A stretch of DNA of 35,578 bases from contig JAJDZD010000074.1 of NCBI GenBank assembly GCA_022824865.1, forward strand, positions 1 through 35,578, given 5' to 3'. The DNA comes from Chloroflexota bacterium. GTDB lineage: Bacteria > Chloroflexota > UBA11872. Below are positions 1 through 8,210 of this stretch, one piece after another. The position numbers were made by a program, and so were the translations under genes. A model generated the notes under the pieces. It did not search any database and was not told where the DNA came from. It saw nothing but the letters and a program-made list of their open reading frames with translations. Within the stretch, counting starts at the first letter, position 1. Each line of letters opens with the position of its first letter.

Positions 1-185
1 GCATTCGAACCCAGAATGCCTACCATATCCGGCTCGTTGGCGGCTCTGTGCGATTGCGACAGTTTTCGGCCGGCGGCTAGCATCGCGGGGTGGGGACGTT
101 GGGTCGTTGGGGAGATCCAGCGGCCGAGTGCCGAGCAGCTACGACTTGGAGAAGTGCTCGGCCAATGCCGGAGGCGGGTCGTTCG

Positions 186-2288
186 ATGGCTGCCGATGAG
201 GAGTTCGGGATTCCCGGGGTTCCGTTTCCGGTGGGGGTGGAGTACTACCGGGCGCCGACGCCGAAGCCGGAGGTGTGGGACGAGGACCTGAGGCGGATCC
301 GGGCTTCGGGGATGCGGATCGTGCGCAGTTTCACGATGTGGAACTGGATGGAGCCGCGGCCGGGGCAGTACGAATTAGACGAGTTCGACCGGCTGTTCGA
401 CCTGGCGGAGAAGCACGACCTGTACGTGTGGCTGGACATGGCGCTGGCGACGCATGGGGCGGGGCCGGAGTGGATGACGCGCGACTACCCGGATATGCGG
501 GTGGTCAACCAGCGGGGACGGGCGGCGACGCCGGTGGCGAGCGCGGCGATGCCGCAGGGGTCGCAGATTCACTGTTACGACCACCCGCTCTGGCGGCAGT
601 TCGGCGGAGCGTTGATCGAGCACGTGGTGACCCGGTACCGCGATCGGCCGAGCCTGCTGATCTGGGGGCTGTGGGACGGGATTGCGATTTCATCGGCGTT
701 CAGCCGGCAGACCGACGGACTGCCCTGTTACTGCCCGCACACCCTGGCTCGCTACAAGGACTGGCTGCGGAAGCGCTTCACGCTGGACGAATTGAACGAA
801 CGGCTGCTGCGGCGATTCCGGCGCTGGGAGGACGTGGAACCGCCGCGTTCGAACGCGAGCCTGGTGGAGATGCTGCTGTACCGGCAGTTCCACTACGAGA
901 ACCTGGCGGGGCACTTGCAGTGGATGATCGACGAGACGAGGCGGCTGGACCCGGTGCACGAGACGCGGACGCATGGGGCGTGGTATCCGCGGCCGTGGGA
1001 CGAGCGGTGCGCGGCGGTGGCGGACAGCTGGGGGATGTCGATGCCCGCGAGCAGCCTGTTGACGGTGGAGGACCCGTACCAGATCGCGGACCGGGCGTTC
1101 AGCTTCGACTGGTCGCGGAGCGCGGGGAAACACGGGCGCTGGTGGAACGAGGAGATCTACGCGGGGATGTCGCCGGGCGGGGTGACCTGGAAGAAGCAGG
1201 CGGACCCACGCGAACTGACGACGCTGCTGTGGATGACGCTGGCCTGCGGGGCGGCGGGAGCGATGTTCTGGCAGTACCGGCCGGAGTACATGAGCTTCGA
1301 GTCACCGGGGTACAACCTGGCGGCGCTGGACGGGCAGCCGACCGAGCGATTCGAGGCGGTGGCGCGGGCGACTGAGCAGATCGACGGGTTGAGCGAGCAC
1401 CTGCCGCTGGAGTGCCCGCGGGCCGAGGTGGGCGTGGTTTATCACCCCGAGTCGCAGGAGATGTTCGATTACAACGACGAGGACGATCGGTTCCTGGCGG
1501 ACGTGCGGGGGACATACCGGGCGTTGTGGACGCAAGGGTTGACGCCGGACGTGATCTCGCCGCGGATGGACTGGTCGGGGTACCGGCAGCTGTTCCTGCC
1601 GAACGTGGCGCTGATGGACGAGGCGACGCGGGAGAACGTGCGTCGAACGCTGGCCGATCCCAATGGGCCGCGGCTGGTGGCCGAGGGCAGCTTCGGGATG
1701 TATTCGGCGGACGGGCAGTCGAGCTACGGGCCGCCGGACGGTCTGGCCGACGAGCTTGGGGTGCGGGTGGCGGACGTCTCGGCGGTGACGGGGTATGACA
1801 TCGAGCAGGGGCGGAACGTGCTGGAGACGCCGTACGGGCCGGTGGCGATTACCTCGCCGTGCGGGTACGCGGTGCTGGAGCCGCTGGGGGATACGCGGGG
1901 GATTGCGTCGCTGGACGGTCAAACGGTGGCGGTGCGGAGCGGGGACGGGCGGTTTACGTGGTACGGGTTGACGCTGTCGGCGGGATTCGGGGACGTGGGA
2001 CAGCCGGACCTGGTTCGGGGGCTGGCGCAAGAGGCGGGCGTGACGCCGCTGGTGGCGGTGGAGGGCGATCGGGTGGTACCGATCGTGCGGCGGTCGCGGT
2101 TGGGCGGGTTGTTGGTGTTTGTCTTCAATCTTGAGCGGGGTGAGGCTCGGTGCCGGTTGCGGCCGAGGGGGCGGATTGGTGGGGCGGTCGACCTGCTGAG
2201 GGGTTGCGCTATCGAGGTCGAGGACAACGGGTTCGAGTTGGTGATTCCGCAGTGGGACGTGGCCGTGGTGCATTACGCGGACGGATGA
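186..2288 (+). CDS. GH42-type beta-galactosidase-like glycoside hydrolase
   Basis: Likely a cytoplasmic glycosidase acting on beta-galactosides or related sugars. The first part is a TIM barrel of GH42 type, with the N-terminal segment FPVGVEYYRAP and the CYC...WL..RF element just after the fourth-strand region. A GH42-like beta-sheet/trimerisation domain (from AEVGVVYHPE) and a small C-terminal domain follow. The nucleophile candidate is Glu322 or Glu323 in WWNEEIYAG. Where GH42 enzymes carry the Asn-Glu acid/base pair, this protein reads W-D-G (Asp at residue 164), so the acid/base glutamate appears to be missing. The CxCxxC zinc motif keeps only the first two cysteines. I chose the ATG at 186 because GGAGG lies at 170-174; an in-frame start at 90 would add 32 residues unlike the family. 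The length is 700 aa, normal for GH42. The next gene starts 10 bases downstream. Family confident; activity uncertain. Confidence 0.85.
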   Translation: MAADEEFGIPGVPFPVGVEYYRAPTPKPEVWDEDLRRIRASGMRIVRSFTMWNWMEPRPGQYELDEFDRLFDLAEKHDLYVWLDMALATHGAGPEWMTRDYPDMRVVNQRGRAATPVASAAMPQGSQIHCYDHPLWRQFGGALIEHVVTRYRDRPSLLIWGLWDGIAISSAFSRQTDGLPCYCPHTLARYKDWLRKRFTLDELNERLLRRFRRWEDVEPPRSNASLVEMLLYRQFHYENLAGHLQWMIDETRRLDPVHETRTHGAWYPRPWDERCAAVADSWGMSMPASSLLTVEDPYQIADRAFSFDWSRSAGKHGRWWNEEIYAGMSPGGVTWKKQADPRELTTLLWMTLACGAAGAMFWQYRPEYMSFESPGYNLAALDGQPTERFEAVARATEQIDGLSEHLPLECPRAEVGVVYHPESQEMFDYNDEDDRFLADVRGTYRALWTQGLTPDVISPRMDWSGYRQLFLPNVALMDEATRENVRRTLADPNGPRLVAEGSFGMYSADGQSSYGPPDGLADELGVRVADVSAVTGYDIEQGRNVLETPYGPVAITSPCGYAVLEPLGDTRGIASLDGQTVAVRSGDGRFTWYGLTLSAGFGDVGQPDLVRGLAQEAGVTPLVAVEGDRVVPIVRRSRLGGLLVFVFNLERGEARCRLRPRGRIGGAVDLLRGCAIEVEDNGFELVIPQWDVAVVHYADG

Positions 2289-2298
2289 GGGGCTGGCT

Positions 2299-3546
2299 TT
2301 GAGCGCTTCGGACCTGTCGTCGTATGGCGAGGACGTGCTGCGGACGTCGCCGGACTACGTGGCGTATGTGCCGCGGGGCGGGGCGGCGAACGATTGGACG
2401 AACCAGCATTTCCTGGTGGTGCGGTCGTGGAGCGGGGCGTTCCTGGCGGTGTGGACGATGGCGACGTTCGAGGGCAGGCCTGATCAGCGGGTGGTCTTTG
2501 CGCGCAGCGACGACGCCGGAGTTACGTGGAACGAGCCGGTTGTCGTGGACGGCCCGTCTGGGGACGACGGGCGGATTGCCTCGTGGGGATTCCCGGTGCT
2601 GGCACCGAAGTTGCGGCGGGTGTACGTGTTCTACACGAAGAACATCGGCGTGGTGGACGTGCGCGAGGACACGACCGGGCTGCTGGCGTACAAGTACTCG
2701 GACGACGAGGGCACGACCTGGAGCGAACAGTTGAGCCTGCCGATCGAGCGCTCGGCGATCAGTCCGACGGATCCGGGCACGCCGGAGAACTGGATCTGCT
2801 ACCAGACGCCGATCCTGAATCCGCGGGGCGAGGTGGTCTGCGGGTTCACGCGCTGGGCGAGCACCGAGTACCACGTGGAGCCGCACCTGTTTCAGCGGCA
2901 CTCTGAGTGCTGGTTCCTGCGTTTCGAGAACATCCTGACGGAGGCCGATCCGGCGCGGCTGCGGGTGAGCACCTGGCCGAAATCGCCGCACGGGATCCGG
3001 GTGCCGAAGCCGGGCGACCCGGAGCACAGCATTGCCCAGGAACCGGCGATCCAGAACCTGCCGGATGGGCGGATGATCTGCCTGCTGCGGACGTTGACGG
3101 GGTATGCCTGGTGGTCGGTGTCCGAGGACGCCGGGGAGTCATGGTCGGAGGCCGAAGTGCTGCGGTTCGCCTCGGACGGGCGGCCGGTGCCGCACCCGAT
3201 TTCGCCGTGTCCGCTGTACCGGCTGAGCGACGGGCGCTACCTGCTGATCTTCCACAACAACGTGGGGACGGCGCACGGAGCGGAAGGGCCGCATGACTCG
3301 AAGCGGAACCGGCGGCCGGCGTGGTTCAGCATCGGGACGGTGCGGGAGTCGGCGGCGGGACAGCCGCTGGCGTTCAGCGAGCCGCGGGTGCTGGCGGACA
3401 ACGACGGAGTGGAGTTGCCGCCGGAAGGTCACACCCAGGTCGCGACCTACGGCAGCCTGCTGGAGCACGAGGGACGAACAATCTGGTGGTACCCGGACCG
3501 GAAGCACTACCTGGTGGGCAAGATCATCGACGACCTGCTCGCGTAA
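2299..3546 (+). CDS. Sialidase-like (BNR/Asp-box) propeller protein
   Basis: A six-bladed-propeller protein of the sialidase superfamily, 415 aa. Three Asp-boxes of the form S-x-D-x-G-x-x-W are visible: residues 70-77 (SDDAGVTW), 134-141 (SDDEGTTW) and 275-282 (SEDAGESW). There is no clear FRIP motif near the N-terminus and no signal peptide, so true sialic-acid hydrolysis is not assured. Many Asp-box proteins in environmental bacteria are annotated as exo-alpha-sialidases without proof. The start is TTG at 2299, with GAGGGG at 2287-2292 and a six-base spacer. It lies 10 bases after the GH42-like gene and 30 bases before the M20 peptidase, so the three probably form one transcript. Confidence 0.8.
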   Translation: MSASDLSSYGEDVLRTSPDYVAYVPRGGAANDWTNQHFLVVRSWSGAFLAVWTMATFEGRPDQRVVFARSDDAGVTWNEPVVVDGPSGDDGRIASWGFPVLAPKLRRVYVFYTKNIGVVDVREDTTGLLAYKYSDDEGTTWSEQLSLPIERSAISPTDPGTPENWICYQTPILNPRGEVVCGFTRWASTEYHVEPHLFQRHSECWFLRFENILTEADPARLRVSTWPKSPHGIRVPKPGDPEHSIAQEPAIQNLPDGRMICLLRTLTGYAWWSVSEDAGESWSEAEVLRFASDGRPVPHPISPCPLYRLSDGRYLLIFHNNVGTAHGAEGPHDSKRNRRPAWFSIGTVRESAAGQPLAFSEPRVLADNDGVELPPEGHTQVATYGSLLEHEGRTIWWYPDRKHYLVGKIIDDLLA

Positions 3547-3576
3547 CGAACCGAAGACCCGGGAGAGGCTGATCGC

Positions 3577-4701
3577 ATGTCTGTATCCGAGGCGAGCGGG
3601 GCCACGCCGTTGCTGCCGCTGAATTGGGAGCGGTTATTGCAGGGGTTTGTGGACATCCTGAGCGTGGACAGCTACTGGGGGAACGAGGACCGGGTGGTGG
3701 CGATCATCCAGCCGCGGCTGGAGGCGTCGGGGGTGGTGTGCCGGCGGGACCAGATTGGAAATCTGATCTGTCACTGGCCGGCCAACGGGAAGGACTCGAC
3801 CCCGATCATGCTGAACGCGCACATGGACACCGTGCTGCCGACGCCGGAGATGACGCCGGTGGTGAAGGCGGAGGCGGTCTATTCCGACGGTTCGAGCGTG
3901 CTGGGGGCCGACGACAAGGCGGGGGTGGCGGCGATTGTGGAAGCGGTGGCGATGGTGGACGAATCGGGTCTGCCGCACGGACCGATTGACCTGGTGTTTA
4001 CGGTGGGGGAGGACGTGGGGCAGTTCGGCGCGGCGGCGTTCGATCCGAACGACGTGGAGTCGCGGGTGGCGCTGGTGCTGGACTTTGGCGGTCCGGTGGG
4101 CGTGATCTGCGACCGGCAGGCGGCGTCGTGCAATCTGAACGTCACGTTTCACGGCAACGCGGCGGCGGCGGCGCATCCGGAGTCCGGGAAGAGCGCGGTG
4201 AGCATGATGTCGCGAGCCATCGACCGGATGCCCCTGGGGCCAGTGGACGAGCTGACGGTGGCCAACGTGGGGCTTGTTTCAGGCGGGGAGGCGCGCAACA
4301 TCATCCCGCCGGAGGCGAAGCTGGTGGCGCAGGCGCGGGCGCTGACGCAGGCGGCGCTGGACCGGCAGGTTGCCGCGATGCGTGAGGCGGTGGACGAGGC
4401 GGCGGCTGCGTTTGGAGGACGGGCCGAGATCGAGGCGGAGCAGCGGTTCAAGCCGACAAGGTTCGGCCACGACCATCCGGCGCTCCAGGTGGCCTACGCG
4501 GGCGTCCAGTCGGCCGGACTGGAGCCGCGGTTCGTGCACACGTTCGGCGGCAGCGACGCCCAGAACTTCAACGAGAAGGGGATCGATTCGGCGATCCTGG
4601 GGACGGGTTACCAGGACATCCACTCGGTGAACGAATGGATGCCGCACGAGGAGTTGCGCAGGCTGACGCAGGTGACGGCGCAGGTGATCCTCAACACCTA
4701 G
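3577..4701 (+). CDS. M20-family (peptidase T-like) metallopeptidase
   Basis: A di-zinc aminopeptidase or deacylase of family M20, 374 aa, which would act on small peptides or N-acylated compounds in the cytoplasm. The metal-site elements appear in order: AHMDTV (His82, Asp84), LGADDKAG (Asp112), TVGEDVG (Glu145 catalytic, then Asp146), LVLDFGG (Asp169) and a C-terminal HSVNE (His349). The usual Glu-Glu pair is Glu-Asp here, a conservative change at a metal ligand. The dimerisation insert sits between about 185 and 300. The start is ATG at 3577 with a purine-rich GGGAGAGG upstream. It is the last gene of the first rightward cluster and stops just before a cluster of hairpins. Peptidase T or a carboxypeptidase-like relative are both possible. 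Confidence 0.88.
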   Translation: MSVSEASGATPLLPLNWERLLQGFVDILSVDSYWGNEDRVVAIIQPRLEASGVVCRRDQIGNLICHWPANGKDSTPIMLNAHMDTVLPTPEMTPVVKAEAVYSDGSSVLGADDKAGVAAIVEAVAMVDESGLPHGPIDLVFTVGEDVGQFGAAAFDPNDVESRVALVLDFGGPVGVICDRQAASCNLNVTFHGNAAAAAHPESGKSAVSMMSRAIDRMPLGPVDELTVANVGLVSGGEARNIIPPEAKLVAQARALTQAALDRQVAAMREAVDEAAAAFGGRAEIEAEQRFKPTRFGHDHPALQVAYAGVQSAGLEPRFVHTFGGSDAQNFNEKGIDSAILGTGYQDIHSVNEWMPHEELRRLTQVTAQVILNT

Positions 4702-4843
4702 CAGCAAGCTGCTTCTGCTTAGGTTTCTCGCTTCGACCGCGCCTCGGGGTGCGTGCAGGGCGACCGTGCGGGTCTACGGCACGAAAGCCGTGGGGGCGGG
4801 AAGCCGCCCCTGCCGAGGTTTCTAGCTTCGGCCGCGCCGCAGG
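4700..4843. repeat. Imperfect direct repeat and small hairpins after the M20 gene
   Basis: Two copies of a 28-bp sequence lie at 4721-4748 and 4816-4843 and match at 24 of 28 positions (both begin aggtttct). Short hairpins lie around and between them: 4700-4713 (agcag/ctgct, overlapping the M20 stop codon), 4776-4791 (acggc/gccgt) and 4793-4810 (ggggcgg/ccgcccc). No ORF of note fits here. The arrangement resembles a REP-like or degenerate intergenic repeat element; this is inference from structure. Confidence 0.5.
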
Positions 4844-4861
4844 TTTTCCGCGGCGCGGCCG
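4829..4861. terminator. Strong inverted repeat, probable bidirectional terminator
   Basis: A perfect 12-bp GC-only stem (4829-4840 paired with 4850-4861) has a nine-base loop that includes tttt. It lies between the convergent ends of the M20 peptidase (+) and the YceI-like gene (-), stopping eight bases before the latter's stop codon. There is no long T tract after either arm, so intrinsic termination is plausible but not certain. Confidence 0.6.
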
Positions 4862-4868
4862 TGACGGT

Positions 4869-5726
4869 CTACTGGTCGACGGCGGTGGCTATGAACGTGA
4901 TGCCGAGGAGGACTTCCTCGCTGACGTCGGCAACGAAGGGTGGGGTGGCCACTGCCAGATCGTAGGTGGAGCGCAGGATGGTGGCCTCGGCCGTGCCTTC
5001 CAGGCGGTCCTCGGCCACCACGGTGACCGTGGCTGCAAACCGCTCCTCGGCCGTGATGTCGCGGATCTTGAGGTCGCCGACGATGGTGAACGTGGCCGTG
5101 TCGCCGACGGATACCGAGTCGGGGAGACCCTCGAGCGCGGTGGGCGTGAAGTCCACGAACTCGTAGCGGTCCTCGGCGGAATTCAGGATGCGGGATCGGG
5201 TGGCGCGGTCGCGGCGTTCCTCGTCGGTCGCCAGGGTGCGCACGTTGATGCGGATGACGCCGACCTGCGAAGCGGCGGTGTTCGCGAAGTCCAGGATGAT
5301 GTCCCCGGCCACCTGGTCGGTGCGTCCGACCACGCGGAAGGGCTCGCCGCGCAGGATTTCGTCGATTTCGTAGCGGGCCTCGGATTCTTCGGGGACGATG
5401 CGGTAGAGCGTCGCCTCCCCAGTGGCCGGGGCGGCCGCGGGCGCCTGGGTGGCCTGGGTCTCTGGGGCAGCCGTGGCGGGCGCTTCGGTAGTCGGAGCGG
5501 CCGTGGCGGGGGCAGCGGTTGCCGGAGCAGCCGTGGCCGGGGCAGCGGTGGCGGGAGCGGCCGTGGCCGGCGGGAGGGTAAGTTGCGGCGCGGAGATGGG
5601 CTGGCTGGCCTCGCCCGTGCCGCCGGTAAAAAAGATGAACAGCCAGGCAATGCCGGCGACGGCGATTCCCAGCAGGATGGCGACGGCCGCCGCCCGGACC
5701 AATCGGTTGTTCATGAGCTCGCCCAT
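4869..5726 (-). CDS. Membrane-anchored YceI-like protein
   Basis: A 285-aa protein with three parts. An N-terminal membrane anchor (about residues 12-33, AAAVAILLGIAVAGIAWLF) is followed by a low-complexity Ala/Pro/Thr linker (about 40-105) and then a YceI-like lipocalin-fold domain to the end. YceI domains bind isoprenoid or other lipid chains and act outside the membrane. Family traits seen are the opening YRIVPEESEARYEIDEIL, the VVGRTDQVAGDI strand pair and the FTIVGDLKIRDIT region near the end. The linker includes seven five-residue units, mostly PATAA. The start is ATG at 5726; an in-frame ATG at 5714 (MNNRL) is an equally good start because neither has a convincing ribosome-binding site. 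It is transcribed alone and converges on the M20 gene. Confidence 0.82.
   Translation of the reverse strand: MGELMNNRLVRAAAVAILLGIAVAGIAWLFIFFTGGTGEASQPISAPQLTLPPATAAPATAAPATAAPATAAPATAAPTTEAPATAAPETQATQAPAAAPATGEATLYRIVPEESEARYEIDEILRGEPFRVVGRTDQVAGDIILDFANTAASQVGVIRINVRTLATDEERRDRATRSRILNSAEDRYEFVDFTPTALEGLPDSVSVGDTATFTIVGDLKIRDITAEERFAATVTVVAEDRLEGTAEATILRSTYDLAVATPPFVADVSEEVLLGITFIATAVDQ
5466..5570 (-). repeat. Seven 15-bp in-frame tandem units encoding PATAA-type linker
   Basis: Residues 53-87 of the YceI-like protein are seven consecutive five-residue units: PATAA five times, PTTEA, then PATAA. At DNA level these are imperfect 15-bp tandem repeats. Such arrays are prone to gain or lose units, so linker length may vary between strains. 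Confidence 0.85.
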
Positions 5727-6028
5727 CGGGATGACCCGTCCTCAACGCGACGAAGCGTTGCGCACACCGCGCCGGCTGTCTGTAGTGATTGCTCCAATCA
5801 TCGCAGGGTTCCGATTCGGCTGGGCCATCGGTTTGCCTGGCGGCATCGCCGGGGCAGCTAATCGTGGCGGTACACGGGCCTGGGAGAGGCGGCGGTGGAG
5901 ACGCCGCAGGGTCCTGGGTCTGAGCTTGTGGGGGCTACGGCTCATATGTCGGCTTCAGCGACCGCTGCGGCTCGTGGCGATGAGGTCGCCAATCGCGTAC
6001 GCATCGACAGCCTCGGCTCAACCGCATA
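5727..6028. other. 302-bp divergent intergenic region
   Basis: This spacer lies between the leftward YceI-like gene and the rightward 709-aa gene, so it must hold both promoters. The only structure I see is a short hairpin (caacgc 5743-5748, loop gacgaa, gcgttg 5755-5760). No convincing -35/-10 pair, RNA gene or conserved small ORF was recognised; the frames open here look like chance GC-rich frames. Confidence 0.5.
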
Positions 6029-8158
6029 GTGTGTCTGGCGCTCACAAGCACGATTGGTCGCCGCTTGCCTGGCCTGATCAGCAAGGCACTTGCCGTGTGG
6101 CGCCGCTACCGGATTGTATTTGCGCTGGTGCTGGCGACGGCCGGCGCGGTCAGCATCGCGACCAGCGTCGCCGCCCAGTGGCCGACGGCGTGCGTGGCGT
6201 TGAACGACATTGTTGAGCAGCACCTGGGCAACGATGGGAACGTGGGTATCTACCAGCGCACGTTTGGCGAGCAGGCGGAGGACGCGTGCCGGCGCGACCA
6301 CGTTGACGATGTGCGAGCGGTGTTCGGATGGGCCTTTGGCCCATCGCCGACGCCCGGCTCCGCCGACGACGAGGCGATTTCCGACATCGGCGGATGGCCG
6401 ACGACCTGCGTCGAGCTCAACGACATTGTCGAACGCCACCTGGGGAATGACCACAACGTCGGGATCTACCAGCGCACGTTTGACGACCGAGCGGAGCACT
6501 GGTGTCACCTGGATCACCGGGGCGACGTGCGCGCCACCTTCGCATGGGCGCAGCCGCGCACGGAACCCGGCCCGACTCCGAGGGCCCCAACCGAACCGTT
6601 TCGGCCGACGGTCGGGGATCTTGCCGACGATTTTCCAGTCCTCCGAGCCTTCCTATCGGATCTCCCCTGGCTGGCTAGCTACGTTTATCCGTGGCTTACC
6701 GATGGCGTATCCACGGAAGAAATCGACTTTCTCTCGAGTCTTCGACTTACTGCCGAGTTGAACGAATCTCTGGCGATGTTCATAGCAGGTACCGCATGGT
6801 TCAGTAACGGGATCGACCATTCGGACGACTTTGGTAATGAGGAGTTTGCTCCTCAGTTACTGCGGACCATTTACCAGACAAGCCCGGAGTTCCTCGAAAT
6901 CGCCATGACGTATTATTGGGTCTCGGACGACATCACGGCTCGCGAGCTATCGGCGCTCAAGGATATCAGCGAACTCGCCAAGCGCGATCACGACCTGGCG
7001 CTACGCATAGCACGTGCCCCCTGGGTGCAGGACGGTATCCGGCCGTTCGAAATCTACACGCTTGACGCGCTACCATTCTTGTACGACCGCAATCCGAGTC
7101 TGACGCGGCAGCTCGCGGAATATGCGACGGGTGACTTCGTATGGGCCAGCGACATCCGACTTATCGACATTATGACCAACTTGTTCACGAATTACGGGGA
7201 AGACGACCGACCGAAGGAATCCTCGCGATTCCACCGGCTCACCACCCAGCCCTGGTTTACCGATGGATTGGATGCCCGCGAACGTGCGTTCATCAACGCG
7301 CTGGTAATGGTGTTCGACGACGACGCGCTCTTTGACCGCCTGCTGCGCGAGCGATATGCACAGACGGCGACGCTTTCTCTTCCGTTAGCCGGACCGGTGA
7401 GACTTTGGGCCTTCCAGGCCGAGCCATTTCCCGAGGGGGAAAACGTGCTGAGCCAGGTCGCGGCCGGCCTGCTTGGATTCGAGCGGATCATGCAGGCGCC
7501 GCCGCCTGCCAACGACATCGTGATTCTCCTGCGCGGGCACACCAGCGGTATGGAACACGATGGCCGAATGCGGCTTCCGAGACACCCGCAAGTCCCGATA
7601 ACAACCGATCTGATTCTGGACGCGATCGGCGAGGCTTATTTTACGTTCAGAATGGGCCCCCGATATCCAGATCACCTTAGTGGCCAATTTGCATTACCGT
7701 GGATGCAAGTGGGTGGCCTTGAGTTTGCCAAGGCATACGTCCACGACTGGCTCGGTACTCGCGACCTATCTGCTCAGAACCACACGTGGTCACACAATGC
7801 CCGGAACGATTGCGCCAGCAAGGGCTTATGGAACATTCATACAGTAGTAACTCAACCCTATCCGAGGGAACGTGCAGAAGCACGGGCATTGGAAGAATGC
7901 GGAAACCTATACGGCAGCATGTTGCTCTTCAGGCTATACCAGACCATTGGAGAAAAGGCCGTATCGCTCGCCCTGCGGGACTTGTATATTCCGACAGTAC
8001 ATGATGAAGTACGAAGGAATGCCGAGGGCGATCTCACGCCGAGCGAACTGGATATCTTACGCGCTTTCTTGAGGCACTCTCCCCCGCACCAGCATGATCA
8101 GATCCGACACTGGTACCGGCAGTTGCACGGCGGGCCGTTTATCGACGCGGTGAACTGA
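6029..8158 (+). CDS. Exported protein with duplicated Cys module, W-repeats and degenerate gluzincin-like tail
   Basis: A 709-aa protein of unknown function. A signal peptide (RRYRIVFALVLATAGA... ending near AAQ, about residue 50) predicts export. Two 53-residue modules (51-103 and 123-175) are identical at 37 positions and each has Cys at module positions 5 and 37. After a proline-rich linker, a short motif W-[LFVA]-x-[DN]-[GD]-[IVL] recurs with Trp at 222, 257, 297, 332, 372 and 409. This spacing of 35-40 residues suggests a helical repeat domain. The C-terminal part resembles gluzincin peptidases by position: DAIGEAYF (531-538), where HExxH would be expected, then WMQVGGLEF from Trp558, where an EG-A-F motif would be. 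The zinc residues are absent, so an inactive protease-like domain is my inference. The start is GTG at 6029; GTG at 6095 is an alternative closer to the signal peptide. Its 3' half is AT-richer than its neighbours. Confidence 0.75.
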   Translation: MCLALTSTIGRRLPGLISKALAVWRRYRIVFALVLATAGAVSIATSVAAQWPTACVALNDIVEQHLGNDGNVGIYQRTFGEQAEDACRRDHVDDVRAVFGWAFGPSPTPGSADDEAISDIGGWPTTCVELNDIVERHLGNDHNVGIYQRTFDDRAEHWCHLDHRGDVRATFAWAQPRTEPGPTPRAPTEPFRPTVGDLADDFPVLRAFLSDLPWLASYVYPWLTDGVSTEEIDFLSSLRLTAELNESLAMFIAGTAWFSNGIDHSDDFGNEEFAPQLLRTIYQTSPEFLEIAMTYYWVSDDITARELSALKDISELAKRDHDLALRIARAPWVQDGIRPFEIYTLDALPFLYDRNPSLTRQLAEYATGDFVWASDIRLIDIMTNLFTNYGEDDRPKESSRFHRLTTQPWFTDGLDARERAFINALVMVFDDDALFDRLLRERYAQTATLSLPLAGPVRLWAFQAEPFPEGENVLSQVAAGLLGFERIMQAPPPANDIVILLRGHTSGMEHDGRMRLPRHPQVPITTDLILDAIGEAYFTFRMGPRYPDHLSGQFALPWMQVGGLEFAKAYVHDWLGTRDLSAQNHTWSHNARNDCASKGLWNIHTVVTQPYPRERAEARALEECGNLYGSMLLFRLYQTIGEKAVSLALRDLYIPTVHDEVRRNAEGDLTPSELDILRAFLRHSPPHQHDQIRHWYRQLHGGPFIDAVN
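6179..6553 (+). repeat. Intragenic tandem duplication of a 53-residue Cys-containing module
   Basis: The encoded segments at residues 51-103 and 123-175 of the 709-aa protein align without gaps, with 37 of 53 residues identical, and start 72 residues apart. Shared cores are LNDIVE, HLGND, NVGIYQRTF and DVRA. Each carries two cysteines at the same positions, consistent with one disulfide per module outside the cytoplasm (inference). Confidence 0.9.
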
Positions 8159-8210
8159 GTTTCACCGATCCGACCGAGACCGGGCCGGCCGGAGCACGGA
8201 TCACACGCGG

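Noticed and set aside
1..40. Possible tRNA T-arm (ttcgaa with gcattc/gaatgc pairing) at the window edge
   Set aside because: Only a six-base hairpin is present. No D-arm, anticodon arm or acceptor pairing fits on either strand within the visible sequence.
1302..2273. Long antisense frames opposite the GH42-like and other genes
   Set aside because: Composition is His/Arg/Pro-rich, as expected for frames opposite GC-rich genes, and there is no motif or start signal.
4793..4861. CRISPR-like repeats in the 4700-4861 region
   Set aside because: There are only two imperfect copies and no regular spacers or cas genes; hairpin-type intergenic repeats explain it better.
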